Assembly: GCF_013744875.1 (NCBI RefSeq)
Contig: NZ_CP059399.1
Location: 1,426,001-1,490,000, forward strand
DNA from: Nocardia huaxiensis
Lineage (GTDB): Bacteria > Actinomycetota > Actinomycetes > Mycobacteriales > Mycobacteriaceae
Direction: 5' to 3'
Length of the DNA: 64,000 nucleotides
The position numbers were made by a program, and so were the translations under genes. Position 1 is the first letter of the stretch. Each line of letters begins with the position of its first letter. Positions 30,804-40,191 of the stretch are shown here, in pieces. A model generated the notes under the pieces. That model worked only from the letters and a program-made list of their open reading frames with translations. It made no database searches and had not been told where the DNA came from.

Positions 30804-33800
30804 TCAGTCGCAAGGCGGGTCGTAGTCCAGGTCCGGGAGGTAGCGCCGCCACAGTTCCGGCGTCCATGGGTTCCCAGTAGCGGTGCAGATGCGGTCGATC
30901 ATGTGCTGTTCGTCCAGATCCCAGAACCGCAACGCGCCGTTCGAACCGTTCCCCACCACGAATCGGCCGTCTGGATGGAAGCGAGCGTCCCAGGGTTCTT
31001 TGCCGACATCCATCAGGGGTCCACCCATTCGGCGGGGATCGGCAGGATCGGTGTAATCCCACAGTTGTGGCGCGCCGTCGACGCTGGCGGTAAGCATGGT
31101 GCGGCCGTCGGGGGTGAAGTCGACCGTCCATGTGGTTGAGGTGTGGACGGCGAACGCATCGGCCAACGGCTGCGGCCGGGCTGGATCGCTGATATCCCAG
31201 CTTTGCAGTTTTTCGGCGGCCGTTATAACCATGACACGTTGGTCGGGGCTGAAGTGAGCAACGCCCTCATGATGCCGAAATGCTTCACCCAGCGCGGTGG
31301 GGTTGGCCGGGTTGCTGATATCCCACCTGGTGACGATGAGTTCACCATTACTGGCTAGATCGCGCTGCTGGGCGATCAATGTCTGGCCCGCTATGTCGAT
31401 GGATACCCACGAGTAGCGGGGATCGACCGGCACAGTGGTGAGGAGTACCGGCCGCATCGGGTCCGCGAGACTCCAGATCTGCAGGGCCCCACTCTCGTCG
31501 ATGCGCGCCATCGAACTCCAGTCGCCGATGGGATACGGCGGACTGGAATCCTGCGGCGGCAGCGACCAGTCGCCCCGGGACCGGATCCGGGTGGGGTCGG
31601 ACAGATCCAATACCGATGTTTTGACGGTTCGAGCGGTCGACACAAGCAGGGTGCGCCCATCGGGGGCGAGCGACATCGAGTAGTAGTCCGCCGGCATCCG
31701 GTATTCGCCGACACGAGTGGGGCGTTGTCGAGTACTGATGTCCCACACGATGATCCGTCCGTCGGCCGATCCGGTCACCATCCGGTCTCCGGTGGCATCG
31801 AACTGCGGCGTCGTCAGGTAGCCGCTGTGTCCCGTCAAGACGGACGGTGGGAGCGACCAGACGACAAGCTTGCCGCTCGAGTCCCTGGCGTACAGGGTGC
31901 GCCCGTCCGGCGAAAAACCGAGGTCGCTCGCGGAGCTGGAACACAGATAGGTGCTGTTGTCGGGATATCGGCAACTCCCCGAGTCGAATACGAGCTGGTC
32001 GGTGACCAGGACCGGATCGGCGGGCTCGGTCACATTCCACAGCGCCGTGCGGGAACCGGACGAGACGACCAGGGTGGTGCCGTCCGGGCTGAACGTCAGT
32101 GCGGGAACATCGCCGTCCTCCGCTTTCAGAGGCGTGCCCAGGGGGCTCACATGTGCGCGATCGGCGACATCCCACAGTTCTACCGTGGCCCTGGAGCCGA
32201 TGAACTGGCGCGAGATCTGGACTTCGTTGCTTATTGCCAGCAGGGTGCCGCTCGGATTGAAGACCATGTCACCGATGGCGGTCTGGTCCGCGACGAGGCG
32301 CTCGGTCAGTTTGATCGGTGCGGCACGATTGCGGATATCCCACAGCTGGATCGTTTTCACTGTCACATCGGTGCCCGGGCTGCTGATGATGGCCAGCAGA
32401 CTACCGTCGGGGCTGGCTTCGAAGCGGCTGACGACCACCCCGGATTCATCCGGGCGGGTGTCGTCGAACAGCCGATGGGATGGTCCGCGCACCGGCACGG
32501 AGGGATTGCTCAGGTCCCACAGTGTGAATTGTGTGGTGCTCAAGACCGCCAGGTCGTTTCCGACGAACACCGGTTCGTTCATGGTCTTCGCGGACAATCC
32601 GGGTAGTCGTGCGGTTTCACGCGGTGCCGATGGATCTCGAACATCCCACAGCCTGATGTCCTCGCTGTATCCCGCTGTCACCATTCGGGATCCGTCCGCG
32701 CTGAAACCGGCCATCCGCACGCCATCGATCTGTGTGCCCAGCTGGCGAGGATGCCGAGCGTCTTGGACGTCCCACAGCCGAAGCGCGTCGTCGAAGCCGA
32801 TGGCGGCGAGAACTCCGTCCGCCCGATAAGCCACGCCGGAAATGTCGGCGGGCTGCCCGAGTATCGGCTGCATGAGCGGCACATTCTGGGTTTGCAGGAT
32901 TCGGGCCCGCACCTCGGAATCGTTCGGGCGCAGGCGTTCCGCTATCAGATACAGCTGCGCGGCCCGTGATTGGTCGGTGGCGGCCAACCGATCCGCCTCG
33001 GCCAGTACCGTGGTGAAATTCTTGTCGTCGCGGCGTTGCTGGGCCAGTTGGGTCTGGGTGTAAGTGGCGAAACCCAGGACCAGCAGCACCACACCGAGTG
33101 CCGCCAGCACCGCTCTGGTGCGGGAGGAGCGGCGGCGGATCCTGTTGCGCGCCAGGCCCGAAGCGGTGAGGAATTCGCGTGCCAGCGGACTGGCCGGCGG
33201 CGGATCCACATTGTCGAGGGCGTTCTGCAGGCGGGTGCCGTGGTACAGCAGGGATGAATCACGATCCTGCGCAGCCCATTCCGATGCATCGGCGTCCAGC
33301 CGCTGACGGACCAGATAGCCGACGCGGTCCTCGTCGATCCAGCCGTGCAGGCGGGGCCAGGCGCTCAGCACGATTTCGTGGGTGAGGCCGACGGTGTCCG
33401 CGTCTAGGGTGATCAGGCGGGTGCGGGAGAGCAATTCCAGTGCGGCGGCGGCGTCTTCGGGGTCCGGTGCGCGGTGGAGGAGTTCCCGGCGTGGGGCGGT
33501 GCGGCGGGTATCGCGGGAATCCTGGCCTACGGCAACGAGTCCCAGCAGGATCGCCTTGGCGGCATGCTGCTGGGCGGGAGCGAGTTCGTTCCAAGCCTGT
33601 TCGGCCGTCTCGGCGACCGAGCCGACCACGCCGCCCGCCTTGCGATATCCGGCGATGGTGAGGCGGCGGCCTTCCCGGTGCTGCCAGGTGGCGGCCATGA
33701 CGTGGGAGAGCAGGGGCAGGGCGCCGGGGTCGTAGGTGCGGGAGGGGCGATCGCCGACACCGCACAGTTCGGTGACGACGAGTTCTTCCAAACCGGGCTC

Positions 33801-34793
33801 GAGTTCCAGCCCGGCGCTGCGGGCGGGGCCTGTGATCGCCTGGGCCAGTTCGTCTATGCGCATGGGGCCGAGCAGGAAGCTGCGGTGTTCCAAGGCTTCC
33901 TGAAGTGCGGGGTGGGCCAGGCAGTGGGCGTAGAAGTCGGCGCGGATCGCGATCACCACCGCGAGAGGGTCGACGGGGCGGGTGGCGCAGACGTGCAGGA
34001 GGTCGAGGACCTGCTCGCGTTCGGCCTCGTCGGCGCAGAGGGTGAACAGTTCTTCGAACTGGTCGATGACCAGCATGCGTCGGGGGCGGCCGGGCTCGGT
34101 CTCCGGCTCCGCCGGTGCGGGAGTTGCCGAGTCCGGTGGTGTCGCGGCATGTAGGAGGGCCGGCAGTGGATGCGGGCCGGGGGTCAGGGAGACGACCTCC
34201 CAATCCGGTAGAGCGGGAACGAGTCCGGCGGCCAGCAGCGAGGATTTTCCGGCTCCGGAGGCGCCCACCACGGCGATGATTCCGGTGGCCTCGCGAACCA
34301 GGGCGGTGAGATCGGCGGCGGCGCGGGTGCGGCCGAAGAACAGGTCGCGGTTCTCGCGTCGGTAGGAGTTCAAGCCCAGGTATGGGCAGGCCGCTTCGTC
34401 CTCTTCCTCGGGGTTCCACGTGGTGGCGGCGTGCCAGAGGCGTTGCCACTCTTTGGGTTCCGCCAGGTGGCGGGGGAGCGGGGTGTCTTGTTTGCGGGCC
34501 AGGTCGATGAGCGTCAGGACGACCGGGAGCAGGGATTCGAAGCGGGCGGGGACATTTCGGCCCGCCTTCCAGTCGCTGATGCGCTGGGCGGAGGCGCCGG
34601 TGGGGCGGTTGCCGGAGGCGGCGCGCATACGGGTTTCGGCCGCGGTGGCGACGCGGCGCAGGGTCGGATTGCCCGCCGCCGCATAGAGTTCTGTGAAGCG
34701 CTGGGCGAAAAGGCCCCGGGGCGAGCGGGACTGGCGATCGGCGGTTTCCCTCACCGACGACGGTTCGATATTCGGTTGGTCCCCCACGAGCAT
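30804..34793 (-). CDS. HTH-nSTAND1 NTPase with two WD40 propellers
   Basis: A 1329-residue protein. Residues 20-110 look like the HTH-type domain found before actinobacterial nSTAND proteins (AQRISDWKAGRNVPARFES). CPYLGLNSYRRENRDLFFGR leads into a STAND NTPase with Walker A GASGAGKSS (about 177-185) and Walker B MLVIDQFEEL (about 238-247). A membrane helix lies near 558-582 (VLAALGVVLLVLGFATY). From about 625 on I count fourteen WD-type units (LWDV, LWDL, VWDI, SWDI, FWDL and similar), enough for two seven-bladed propellers. It probably acts as a ligand-sensing signalling switch; an anti-phage or regulatory role is possible but not shown. Confidence 0.85.
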   Translation of the reverse strand: MLVGDQPNIEPSSVRETADRQSRSPRGLFAQRFTELYAAAGNPTLRRVATAAETRMRAASGNRPTGASAQRISDWKAGRNVPARFESLLPVVLTLIDLARKQDTPLPRHLAEPKEWQRLWHAATTWNPEEEDEAACPYLGLNSYRRENRDLFFGRTRAAADLTALVREATGIIAVVGASGAGKSSLLAAGLVPALPDWEVVSLTPGPHPLPALLHAATPPDSATPAPAEPETEPGRPRRMLVIDQFEELFTLCADEAEREQVLDLLHVCATRPVDPLAVVIAIRADFYAHCLAHPALQEALEHRSFLLGPMRIDELAQAITGPARSAGLELEPGLEELVVTELCGVGDRPSRTYDPGALPLLSHVMAATWQHREGRRLTIAGYRKAGGVVGSVAETAEQAWNELAPAQQHAAKAILLGLVAVGQDSRDTRRTAPRRELLHRAPDPEDAAAALELLSRTRLITLDADTVGLTHEIVLSAWPRLHGWIDEDRVGYLVRQRLDADASEWAAQDRDSSLLYHGTRLQNALDNVDPPPASPLAREFLTASGLARNRIRRRSSRTRAVLAALGVVLLVLGFATYTQTQLAQQRRDDKNFTTVLAEADRLAATDQSRAAQLYLIAERLRPNDSEVRARILQTQNVPLMQPILGQPADISGVAYRADGVLAAIGFDDALRLWDVQDARHPRQLGTQIDGVRMAGFSADGSRMVTAGYSEDIRLWDVRDPSAPRETARLPGLSAKTMNEPVFVGNDLAVLSTTQFTLWDLSNPSVPVRGPSHRLFDDTRPDESGVVVSRFEASPDGSLLAIISSPGTDVTVKTIQLWDIRNRAAPIKLTERLVADQTAIGDMVFNPSGTLLAISNEVQISRQFIGSRATVELWDVADRAHVSPLGTPLKAEDGDVPALTFSPDGTTLVVSSGSRTALWNVTEPADPVLVTDQLVFDSGSCRYPDNSTYLCSSSASDLGFSPDGRTLYARDSSGKLVVWSLPPSVLTGHSGYLTTPQFDATGDRMVTGSADGRIIVWDISTRQRPTRVGEYRMPADYYSMSLAPDGRTLLVSTARTVKTSVLDLSDPTRIRSRGDWSLPPQDSSPPYPIGDWSSMARIDESGALQIWSLADPMRPVLLTTVPVDPRYSWVSIDIAGQTLIAQQRDLASNGELIVTRWDISNPANPTALGEAFRHHEGVAHFSPDQRVMVITAAEKLQSWDISDPARPQPLADAFAVHTSTTWTVDFTPDGRTMLTASVDGAPQLWDYTDPADPRRMGGPLMDVGKEPWDARFHPDGRFVVGNGSNGALRFWDLDEQHMIDRICTATGNPWTPELWRRYLPDLDYDPPCD

Positions 34794-34881
34794 GAGGTCG
34801 AACTGTAGTCGTCTGGGACGCCGAATGCCGAAGTGGCGGCGCACTATTGCGCCGCCACCAGGCATCGAGGCTGCTCGCCGG

Positions 34882-35532
34882 TTACAGGACGAAGGGGTCG
34901 CCCATGACCCATTCGGCTGCGTCCGCCTCGGGGGAGGTGGCCTCGATGATCGTGTACGCCTGGACGGTGAGGGGGCCGGCGCAGTTGTTCACGGTCAGGC
35001 GGTAGTCGTTCTCGGTGATGTAGGCGGTGCCGCCGGCGGGGATGTCCTTGGTGCCGCGGGTCACCTGGGCGATTTCGCCGGGGGCCAGGCCCAGGGTCAT
35101 GCCGATGCTCGCGCCGATCGACGGTGAGATGTCGACGCTGGCGGTCGGGGTGACCATGGTGGCTCCGGCGGAGACGCCGATGGTGGAGCCGAGATCGATG
35201 CCGGCATTGGCCGAGATGGTGAAGCTGACGTCCATATCCACGGCGCAGGCGAAGAAGTAGCCGGATTCGATGGTGCCGGTGCCATCGCCGTCGATCCGGC
35301 CGTAGGAGGTGTTGTCCAGGTACACCTCTCGGCTGGTGGGCATGAAGTTGAGCGGGGTCACCGCGCGGGCCGCGTTGTTGTAGTGGCCGACGGTGACCGA
35401 CATGCCGTTGGGGGCGACAGTGGTCTTCTCGTGCGGGGCGAGCGGGCCGGCGAGCGACTGTGCGGCCAGTGGTCCCCCGAGGGCGAGTCCGACAGCGGTC
35501 ATGGCGGCGGCGACGGCGGTCTTGATGTTCAT
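34882..35532 (-). CDS. MspA-family outer-membrane porin
   Basis: A 216-residue exported protein. The cleavable signal peptide is about 1-30 (MNIKTAVAAAMTAVGLALGG). The mature part has the MspA pattern: a strand-rich vestibule, the YGRIDGDGTG-type segment, GYFFACAVDM, a Gly/Ser/Thr-rich stem (NAGIDLGSTIGVSAGATM) and a C-terminal NCAGPLTVQAYT. MspA octamers form the main hydrophilic channels across the mycolic-acid outer membrane, which places the organism in the mycolata. ATG 35532 follows GGAGGA. Confidence 0.9.
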   Translation of the reverse strand: MNIKTAVAAAMTAVGLALGGPLAAQSLAGPLAPHEKTTVAPNGMSVTVGHYNNAARAVTPLNFMPTSREVYLDNTSYGRIDGDGTGTIESGYFFACAVDMDVSFTISANAGIDLGSTIGVSAGATMVTPTASVDISPSIGASIGMTLGLAPGEIAQVTRGTKDIPAGGTAYITENDYRLTVNNCAGPLTVQAYTIIEATSPEADAAEWVMGDPFVL

Positions 35533-35937
35533 GGTGGTTCCTCCCCGAACCTTGTTCCGACTGATCCGGATGCCGTGGTGGCTTCCGGGGGACCGTCTCC
35601 GGTGGGAGTCGATGTCCTGCTCAAAAGGTATGGAGCGGGGTGGGGTGCGGCCGAGCGCCTCGACCTCGAGCAGGCGGTGAAATCGCTGGTAGGGACGGGT
35701 GCGACCGGTTATCCGGTCCGGCCAGGACGGTTCGGCTCCGGCGGACGCGGCCATCCGGTCCGGCTGAGAACCTGGTCCCGCCGAAGCTGAGAATCGTCCG
35801 GCACCGAATCTGAGAGTCCGCCATCCGGCCTGGTGGCGGCCGGTTTTCCGTCCGGACCGGACAAGCCGGGCGCTCAGGGACGGAATGGGGGTCTTACCTG
35901 ATGCCGACTGTCGGAGCGGCATGCCACTATCGAAGGC
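35533..35937. other. Divergent intergenic region, porin / histidine kinase
   Basis: 405 bp between divergent starts. It contains inverted fragments based on TCCGGNCCGG (around 35715-35765 and 35840-35870), a possible operator or weak hairpins. No supported gene. Confidence 0.45.
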
Positions 35938-37248
35938 ATGTACCCGTCCGTGCCCTCATTCGACTCCGGTCGCGGGGTGACCGCGCTGCCGCAGCCGCCG
36001 AAGTTGACGCGGCGTTCCGGCGGACGGGTCGTGGGCGGTGTGGCGGGCGGGCTCGCCGATCATCTCGGGGTCGATGTGCTGAAGGTGCGCATCGCGTTCG
36101 TGCTGCTGTCGGCGCTGTTCGGGGCGGGGACCGTCGCGTACGGGCTGCTGTGGATCTTCACGCCGGGCGGCGGGGACGCGGTGAAGCCGTCGGCGGCGGA
36201 GCGGCGGCAGGCCATCGGATTGGCTCTGCTGGGTCTGGCTTCCACGGTCGCCATGGCGTGGCTGTTCAACGGGACGGCCGCGCATGTGGTGGGTCCGATC
36301 ATCGTGGTGGCCATCGGTGCGGCGCTGGTGTGGCGCGAATTCGACGCGGAGGGGCCGAAATCCGTCTTCGGGCTGCCCGCCAAACCGAATGTGGTCACCT
36401 GGGCGCGGATCGTCGGCGGTGTGACGCTGATCGTGTTCGGCCTGGGCGTGGTGGTGCTGGCGCGGATCGATCTGAGCTCGCTGGGGTCCTCGCTGCTGGC
36501 GGTGGCGGTGACCTTGATCGGCGCCGGGCTGCTCACCGTGCCGCTGTGGTTGCGCATGGTGCGGGCGCTGAATGCGGAGCGGGCGGCGGTGATTCGCAAT
36601 GAGGAGCGCGAGGAGATCGCCTCGCACCTGCACGATTCCGTGCTCCAGACCCTCGCGTTGATCCAGCGGCAGGCGAACGATCCGCAAGAGGTGGTGCGGC
36701 TGGCGCGCAGTCAGGAGCGCGAGCTACGCAAGTGGCTGTTCGACGATGCCGGGCCCGCGCATTCGAGTCTGGCCGCGGCCCTGCGCACCATCGCCGGTGA
36801 GGTGGAGGATCAGCACGGGGTGAAGGTCACGCCGGTGACCGTCGGCGATGTGACCATGGATCTCAACGACAGCGGAACCGGCCTGCCGAAGGAACATTTC
36901 ACCGCGCTGCTCGGCGCCACCCGCGAGGCGCTGGTGAATGCCGCCAAGCATGCGGGGGTGCCGTCCATCGATCTGTTCGCGGAGGTGGAGCCGCATCAGG
37001 TGAGCATCTTCGTGCGTGACCGCGGCAAGGGTTTCGATCCGGACGCGGTGGATTCGGATCGGCAGGGGCTGGCGAAATCCATTCACGCGCGCATCGAACG
37101 ACGCGGCGGCACAGTGGAAATCAAGTCCGCGCCCGGCCGCGGCACCGAGGTGCGCATCTATCTGCCGCGCCAGGACGGGGCGGAGGACCGGCTGGTCGTG
37201 CAGCAGGATGTCACCGAACCTGCGGGGTCGGACACCGCGCAACTGTGA
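35938..37248 (+). CDS. PspC-domain sensor histidine kinase (NarL type)
   Basis: A 436-residue membrane kinase. The PspC domain (about 20-78, RSGGRVVGGVAGGLADHLG and a hydrophobic helix) is followed by four more membrane helices up to about 205. The HisKA_3 dimerisation domain has H232 in LHDSVLQT as the likely phospho-acceptor. The HATPase domain (about 320-420) has REALVNAAKHAG and RDRGKGFDP. It pairs with the LuxR response regulator 53 bp downstream. Together with the toastrack protein it fits a cell-envelope stress system. Confidence 0.92.
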   Translation: MYPSVPSFDSGRGVTALPQPPKLTRRSGGRVVGGVAGGLADHLGVDVLKVRIAFVLLSALFGAGTVAYGLLWIFTPGGGDAVKPSAAERRQAIGLALLGLASTVAMAWLFNGTAAHVVGPIIVVAIGAALVWREFDAEGPKSVFGLPAKPNVVTWARIVGGVTLIVFGLGVVVLARIDLSSLGSSLLAVAVTLIGAGLLTVPLWLRMVRALNAERAAVIRNEEREEIASHLHDSVLQTLALIQRQANDPQEVVRLARSQERELRKWLFDDAGPAHSSLAAALRTIAGEVEDQHGVKVTPVTVGDVTMDLNDSGTGLPKEHFTALLGATREALVNAAKHAGVPSIDLFAEVEPHQVSIFVRDRGKGFDPDAVDSDRQGLAKSIHARIERRGGTVEIKSAPGRGTEVRIYLPRQDGAEDRLVVQQDVTEPAGSDTAQL

Positions 37249-37301
37249 GACGGGTGCGGCAAGCTGTAGTCGGGGATGTCCGTGTCAGGTGAGGAGATTA
37301 G

Positions 37302-37943
37302 GTGAGCGTCCGGGTCTTTCTGGTCGACGATCATGCCGTGTTCCGGTCCGGGGTGCGGGCGGAGCTGAGCCGGGAAACCGATATGGAAGTGGTCGGCGAG
37401 GCGGGCGGCGTGGGGGAGGCCGTCGCCGGGATCAAGGCGACGCGACCGGATGTGGTGCTGCTCGACGTGCACATGCCCGATGGCGGCGGCGTCGCGGTGC
37501 TGCAGGGCATCGACGAGGGCCCGGTGTGCTTGGCGCTCAGCGTGTCCGACGCGGCCGAGGATGTGATCGCGGTGATTCGCGCGGGTGCGCGCGGCTATGT
37601 CACCAAGACCATTTCGGGACCCGAACTCGCGGACGGCATTCGGCGCGTCGCGTCCGGGGACGCCGTGTTCAGTCCGCGCCTGGCGGGTTTCGTGCTCGAC
37701 TCCTTCACCGGCAAGTCGCAGGTTCCCGAACCTCCGCTGGACCCCGAACTCGACTCACTGACCCCGCGTGAGCTGGAAGTCCTGCGGCTGCTGGCGCGCG
37801 GCTACACCTACCGTGAGATCGCCGAAACCCTGTTCATCTCGGTGAAAACCGTGGAGACGCACTCGTCCAACGTGCTGCGTAAAACCCAGCAGTCCAATCG
37901 AAACGCCTTGACCCGCTGGGCACATCGCCGCCGCATCGACTGA
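37302..37943 (+). CDS. LuxR/NarL-family response regulator
   Basis: A 213-residue two-domain regulator. The receiver domain has the acidic pair in FLVDDHAVF, phospho-acceptor D55 in VVLLDVHMPD, and the K of YVTKTI. The LuxR HTH (about 150-208) reads LTPRELEVLRLLARGYTYRE with TVETHSSNVLRK. The GTG start at 37302 follows GAGGAG. It is the cognate partner of the PspC-type kinase just upstream and converges on the Ser/Thr kinase gene with 5 bp between stops. Confidence 0.95.
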   Translation: MSVRVFLVDDHAVFRSGVRAELSRETDMEVVGEAGGVGEAVAGIKATRPDVVLLDVHMPDGGGVAVLQGIDEGPVCLALSVSDAAEDVIAVIRAGARGYVTKTISGPELADGIRRVASGDAVFSPRLAGFVLDSFTGKSQVPEPPLDPELDSLTPRELEVLRLLARGYTYREIAETLFISVKTVETHSSNVLRKTQQSNRNALTRWAHRRRID

Positions 37944-37948
37944 AGTTC

Positions 37949-39076
37949 TTACAGCGCGACGAGCAGCACGATAATGATCAGCAGCCCGATGAGCAGGCCG
38001 ATCGCCACCGCGATGGGCCCGGCATTGGGGCCCAGGTTCGCGAAATCGAATCCCTTCGACTTCGGTTGCGCCGCAGCCGGAGTCTGCGCGGCGGCCCGCT
38101 GCGGCCGGGGCAGGGGGCTGGAGTGCGGGCTGCGTAATCCGGCGGCGGAGTTGCGCGCCGCCCATGCCGGAATCGTCCCGTCCTCGGTGCGCACCGGCGC
38201 GCCGAGAATATAGGGCGCGGTCCCGGGACCGAATGCGGCGGTGAGGATCTCATTGCGCGCCTCGGTCATGGTGGGCCGGCGTTGCGGGGCCGGTTCCATC
38301 ATGTGCAGCAGGGCGGCGGTGAGCGGCCCGGTGCGCTCCGGCGGAATGATCTGCGCCATGGCGGCCCGCTCGACGATCACATTGCTGTCCTCGTCGAAGC
38401 CGTACGGCGGCTGCCCCTCGATGGCGGTGTACAGGGTTGCGCCGAGCGAGAATACGTCGCTGGCGGCGGTCGGCCGCTGCCCGCGCGCCACCTCCGGCGG
38501 CAGGTAGGCGGGGGTGCCGGTGATGACGTCGCCGGGTTCGTCGGTGTCGCCGGCGCCGCTGGAGATGCCGAAGTCGCTGAGCTTCACCATGCCCACCTCG
38601 TCACCGCGATCGGCGACGAGGATATTGCCGGGCTTGATGTCGCGGTGCACGATGCCGGCGGCGTGCGCGGCGGCCAGCGCGTCGGCGACCTGCGCGCCGA
38701 TCTGCGCGACCTCGATCGGCGAGAGCGTGTCGGTGAGCGAAAGCGCCTTGGCCACACTGCGGGACGGCAGGTACTCCATGACGAGCCAGGGTTCCCCGGC
38801 CTCGAGTTCGACGTCGTAGACGGCGATGGCGTGCTCGTGCGAGAGCTTGGCGGCGACGCGGCCCTCGTGCATGATGCGCCGTCGCACCTCGGTCGCTTCC
38901 TCCTCGCTCAGGTCGGCGAGGGAGAGCACCTGCTTGATGGCGACATCGCGGTTCAGCAGCCGGTCGTGCGCGAGCCACACCGCGCCCATGCCGCCGCCGC
39001 CGAGCTTGGACTGGAGACGGTAGCGGCCGGCGACCAGGTAATCGGGGCCGACGATGGGACGGGCGCGTTCGGTCAC
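37949..39076 (-). CDS. Membrane-anchored Ser/Thr protein kinase (PknB type)
   Basis: A 375-residue kinase. The glycine loop KLGGGGMGAVW, ATP-anchoring K48 (VAIKQV), the catalytic loop IVHRDIKPGN, DFG, and TPAYLPPE are all intact, so it should be active. A linker of Pro/Ala/Gln leads to one C-terminal membrane helix (about 353-375, VAIGLLIGLLIIIVLLVAL) that ends the protein, leaving no extracellular sensor. The GTG at 39076 is chosen because it starts just before the kinase domain. Substrates are unknown. Confidence 0.92.
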   Translation of the reverse strand: MTERARPIVGPDYLVAGRYRLQSKLGGGGMGAVWLAHDRLLNRDVAIKQVLSLADLSEEEATEVRRRIMHEGRVAAKLSHEHAIAVYDVELEAGEPWLVMEYLPSRSVAKALSLTDTLSPIEVAQIGAQVADALAAAHAAGIVHRDIKPGNILVADRGDEVGMVKLSDFGISSGAGDTDEPGDVITGTPAYLPPEVARGQRPTAASDVFSLGATLYTAIEGQPPYGFDEDSNVIVERAAMAQIIPPERTGPLTAALLHMMEPAPQRRPTMTEARNEILTAAFGPGTAPYILGAPVRTEDGTIPAWAARNSAAGLRSPHSSPLPRPQRAAAQTPAAAQPKSKGFDFANLGPNAGPIAVAIGLLIGLLIIIVLLVAL

Positions 39077-39453
39077 GTCGTGCAGGGTAGCGGAAAACCA
39101 TCCTGACTGGCCTGGTTCGAAACCGGAGGTTTGCGGCCACCTTCCGGCAATCGACCGAATTGCCCTGTCGCCGAGCGGGATAGCGGGTTGTCGAAGGTTG
39201 CCGCGCCGATCTTGGTGTCTGTTGTGAATTGTCCGGACTTGTCGACTTCGCCCGGGTTTTCCGGAGCCCTGGAAATCCTGATCATGTGACGCACAGCGTG
39301 TCCGACCGTATGCCCTTGACGTGCGCCTGGGCTCGAGTTCTACTGAGCATGAATCGAACGTATATTCGATTCGGGTAGGTAGCTGAATCGGTGCTGAGTA
39401 GCCTCGGGCCGCTTCGGCGGAGTCCATCCATTGGTGGGAGAGGTGGTCGATAG
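39077..39453. other. Divergent region, Ser/Thr kinase / imuA'
   Basis: 377 bp holding the kinase promoter and the SOS-controlled imuA' promoter with its LexA-type box at 39354-39369. A GGGAGAGG SD precedes imuA'. No gene is supported here. Confidence 0.6.
39354..39369 (+). promoter_or_regulatory. LexA (SOS) box upstream of imuA'
   Basis: TCGAAC-GTAT-ATTCGA, one mismatch from the mycobacterial/actinobacterial SOS box TCGAAC-N4-GTTCGA. It lies 84 bp upstream of imuA'. LexA repression with induction by DNA damage is expected. Confidence 0.9.
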
Positions 39454-40191
39454 ATGGGTTCGGCAGCGGAAGAGAAGCAGCGAAAACTGACGGAACTGCG
39501 GCGGCGCATGGCCGCGGTGCCGGCGCGCGGTGGGGAAGCCGCGGCGCGGGTACCGGCGGCCGAAGAGTTTCACCGGGAGGCCCTGCCGGTGCCGCCCGCC
39601 CTGGCCGGCCTGCTGCCCGACGGCGGTTTGGCGAAAGGTTCGGTGGTCGCCTACAACGGCGCGCACTCCCTGCTCTCGGGTCTGCTGGCCGCGGTCACCG
39701 GCGCGGGCGGTCATGCCGCCGTGGTCGGGCTGCCGCGGCTGGGCTTGCTGGCCGCGGCCGAAATGGGTGCGCGACTGGACCGTCTGGCCGTTGTCTCGGA
39801 CCCCGGCTCCGATCCCCTGGAGATAGCGTCGGTCCTGCTGGAAGGTCTCGACCTGGTGGTGCTCGGCCTGAACGGACTCTCCGTCCCGCAATCGCGCACC
39901 CGAGTTCTCGCCGCGCGGGCCCGCAGCAAGAATTCCACCCTCCTGGTCACCGGCGGGAACTGGTCAGGCCCCGCCCTGCACATCGACACCCGCGTCACGG
40001 GCTACAGCGGTCTGGGTCGCGGCTGCGGCCGCCTGCGCACGGTCCGCCTGGACGTCCGGGTCCGCGGCCGCTCCGCCCAGCCTCGCCTCGGCCACCTCGC
40101 CCTGAGCCCCCAGGACGGAAAGGTCGAGTGGGTCACCGCCGACCAGCCCGCGGCCGAGCCCCTGCGGCCCGTCCGCCATGCGGTCTCCTGA
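39454..40191 (+). CDS. imuA': Mutasome accessory protein ImuA'
   Basis: A 245-residue RecA-fold-related protein without a Walker A motif. LAKGSVVAYNGAHSLLSGLL, AAVVGLPRLGLLAAAEMGA and LDLVVLGLNGLSVPQSRTRV are typical of the actinobacterial ImuA' (Rv3395c). It is needed with ImuB and DnaE2 for damage-induced mutagenesis and binds ImuB through its C-terminal part. It is preceded by a LexA box. Unlike in mycobacteria, the next mutasome gene starts about 510 bp later, not immediately. Confidence 0.92.
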   Translation: MGSAAEEKQRKLTELRRRMAAVPARGGEAAARVPAAEEFHREALPVPPALAGLLPDGGLAKGSVVAYNGAHSLLSGLLAAVTGAGGHAAVVGLPRLGLLAAAEMGARLDRLAVVSDPGSDPLEIASVLLEGLDLVVLGLNGLSVPQSRTRVLAARARSKNSTLLVTGGNWSGPALHIDTRVTGYSGLGRGCGRLRTVRLDVRVRGRSAQPRLGHLALSPQDGKVEWVTADQPAAEPLRPVRHAVS

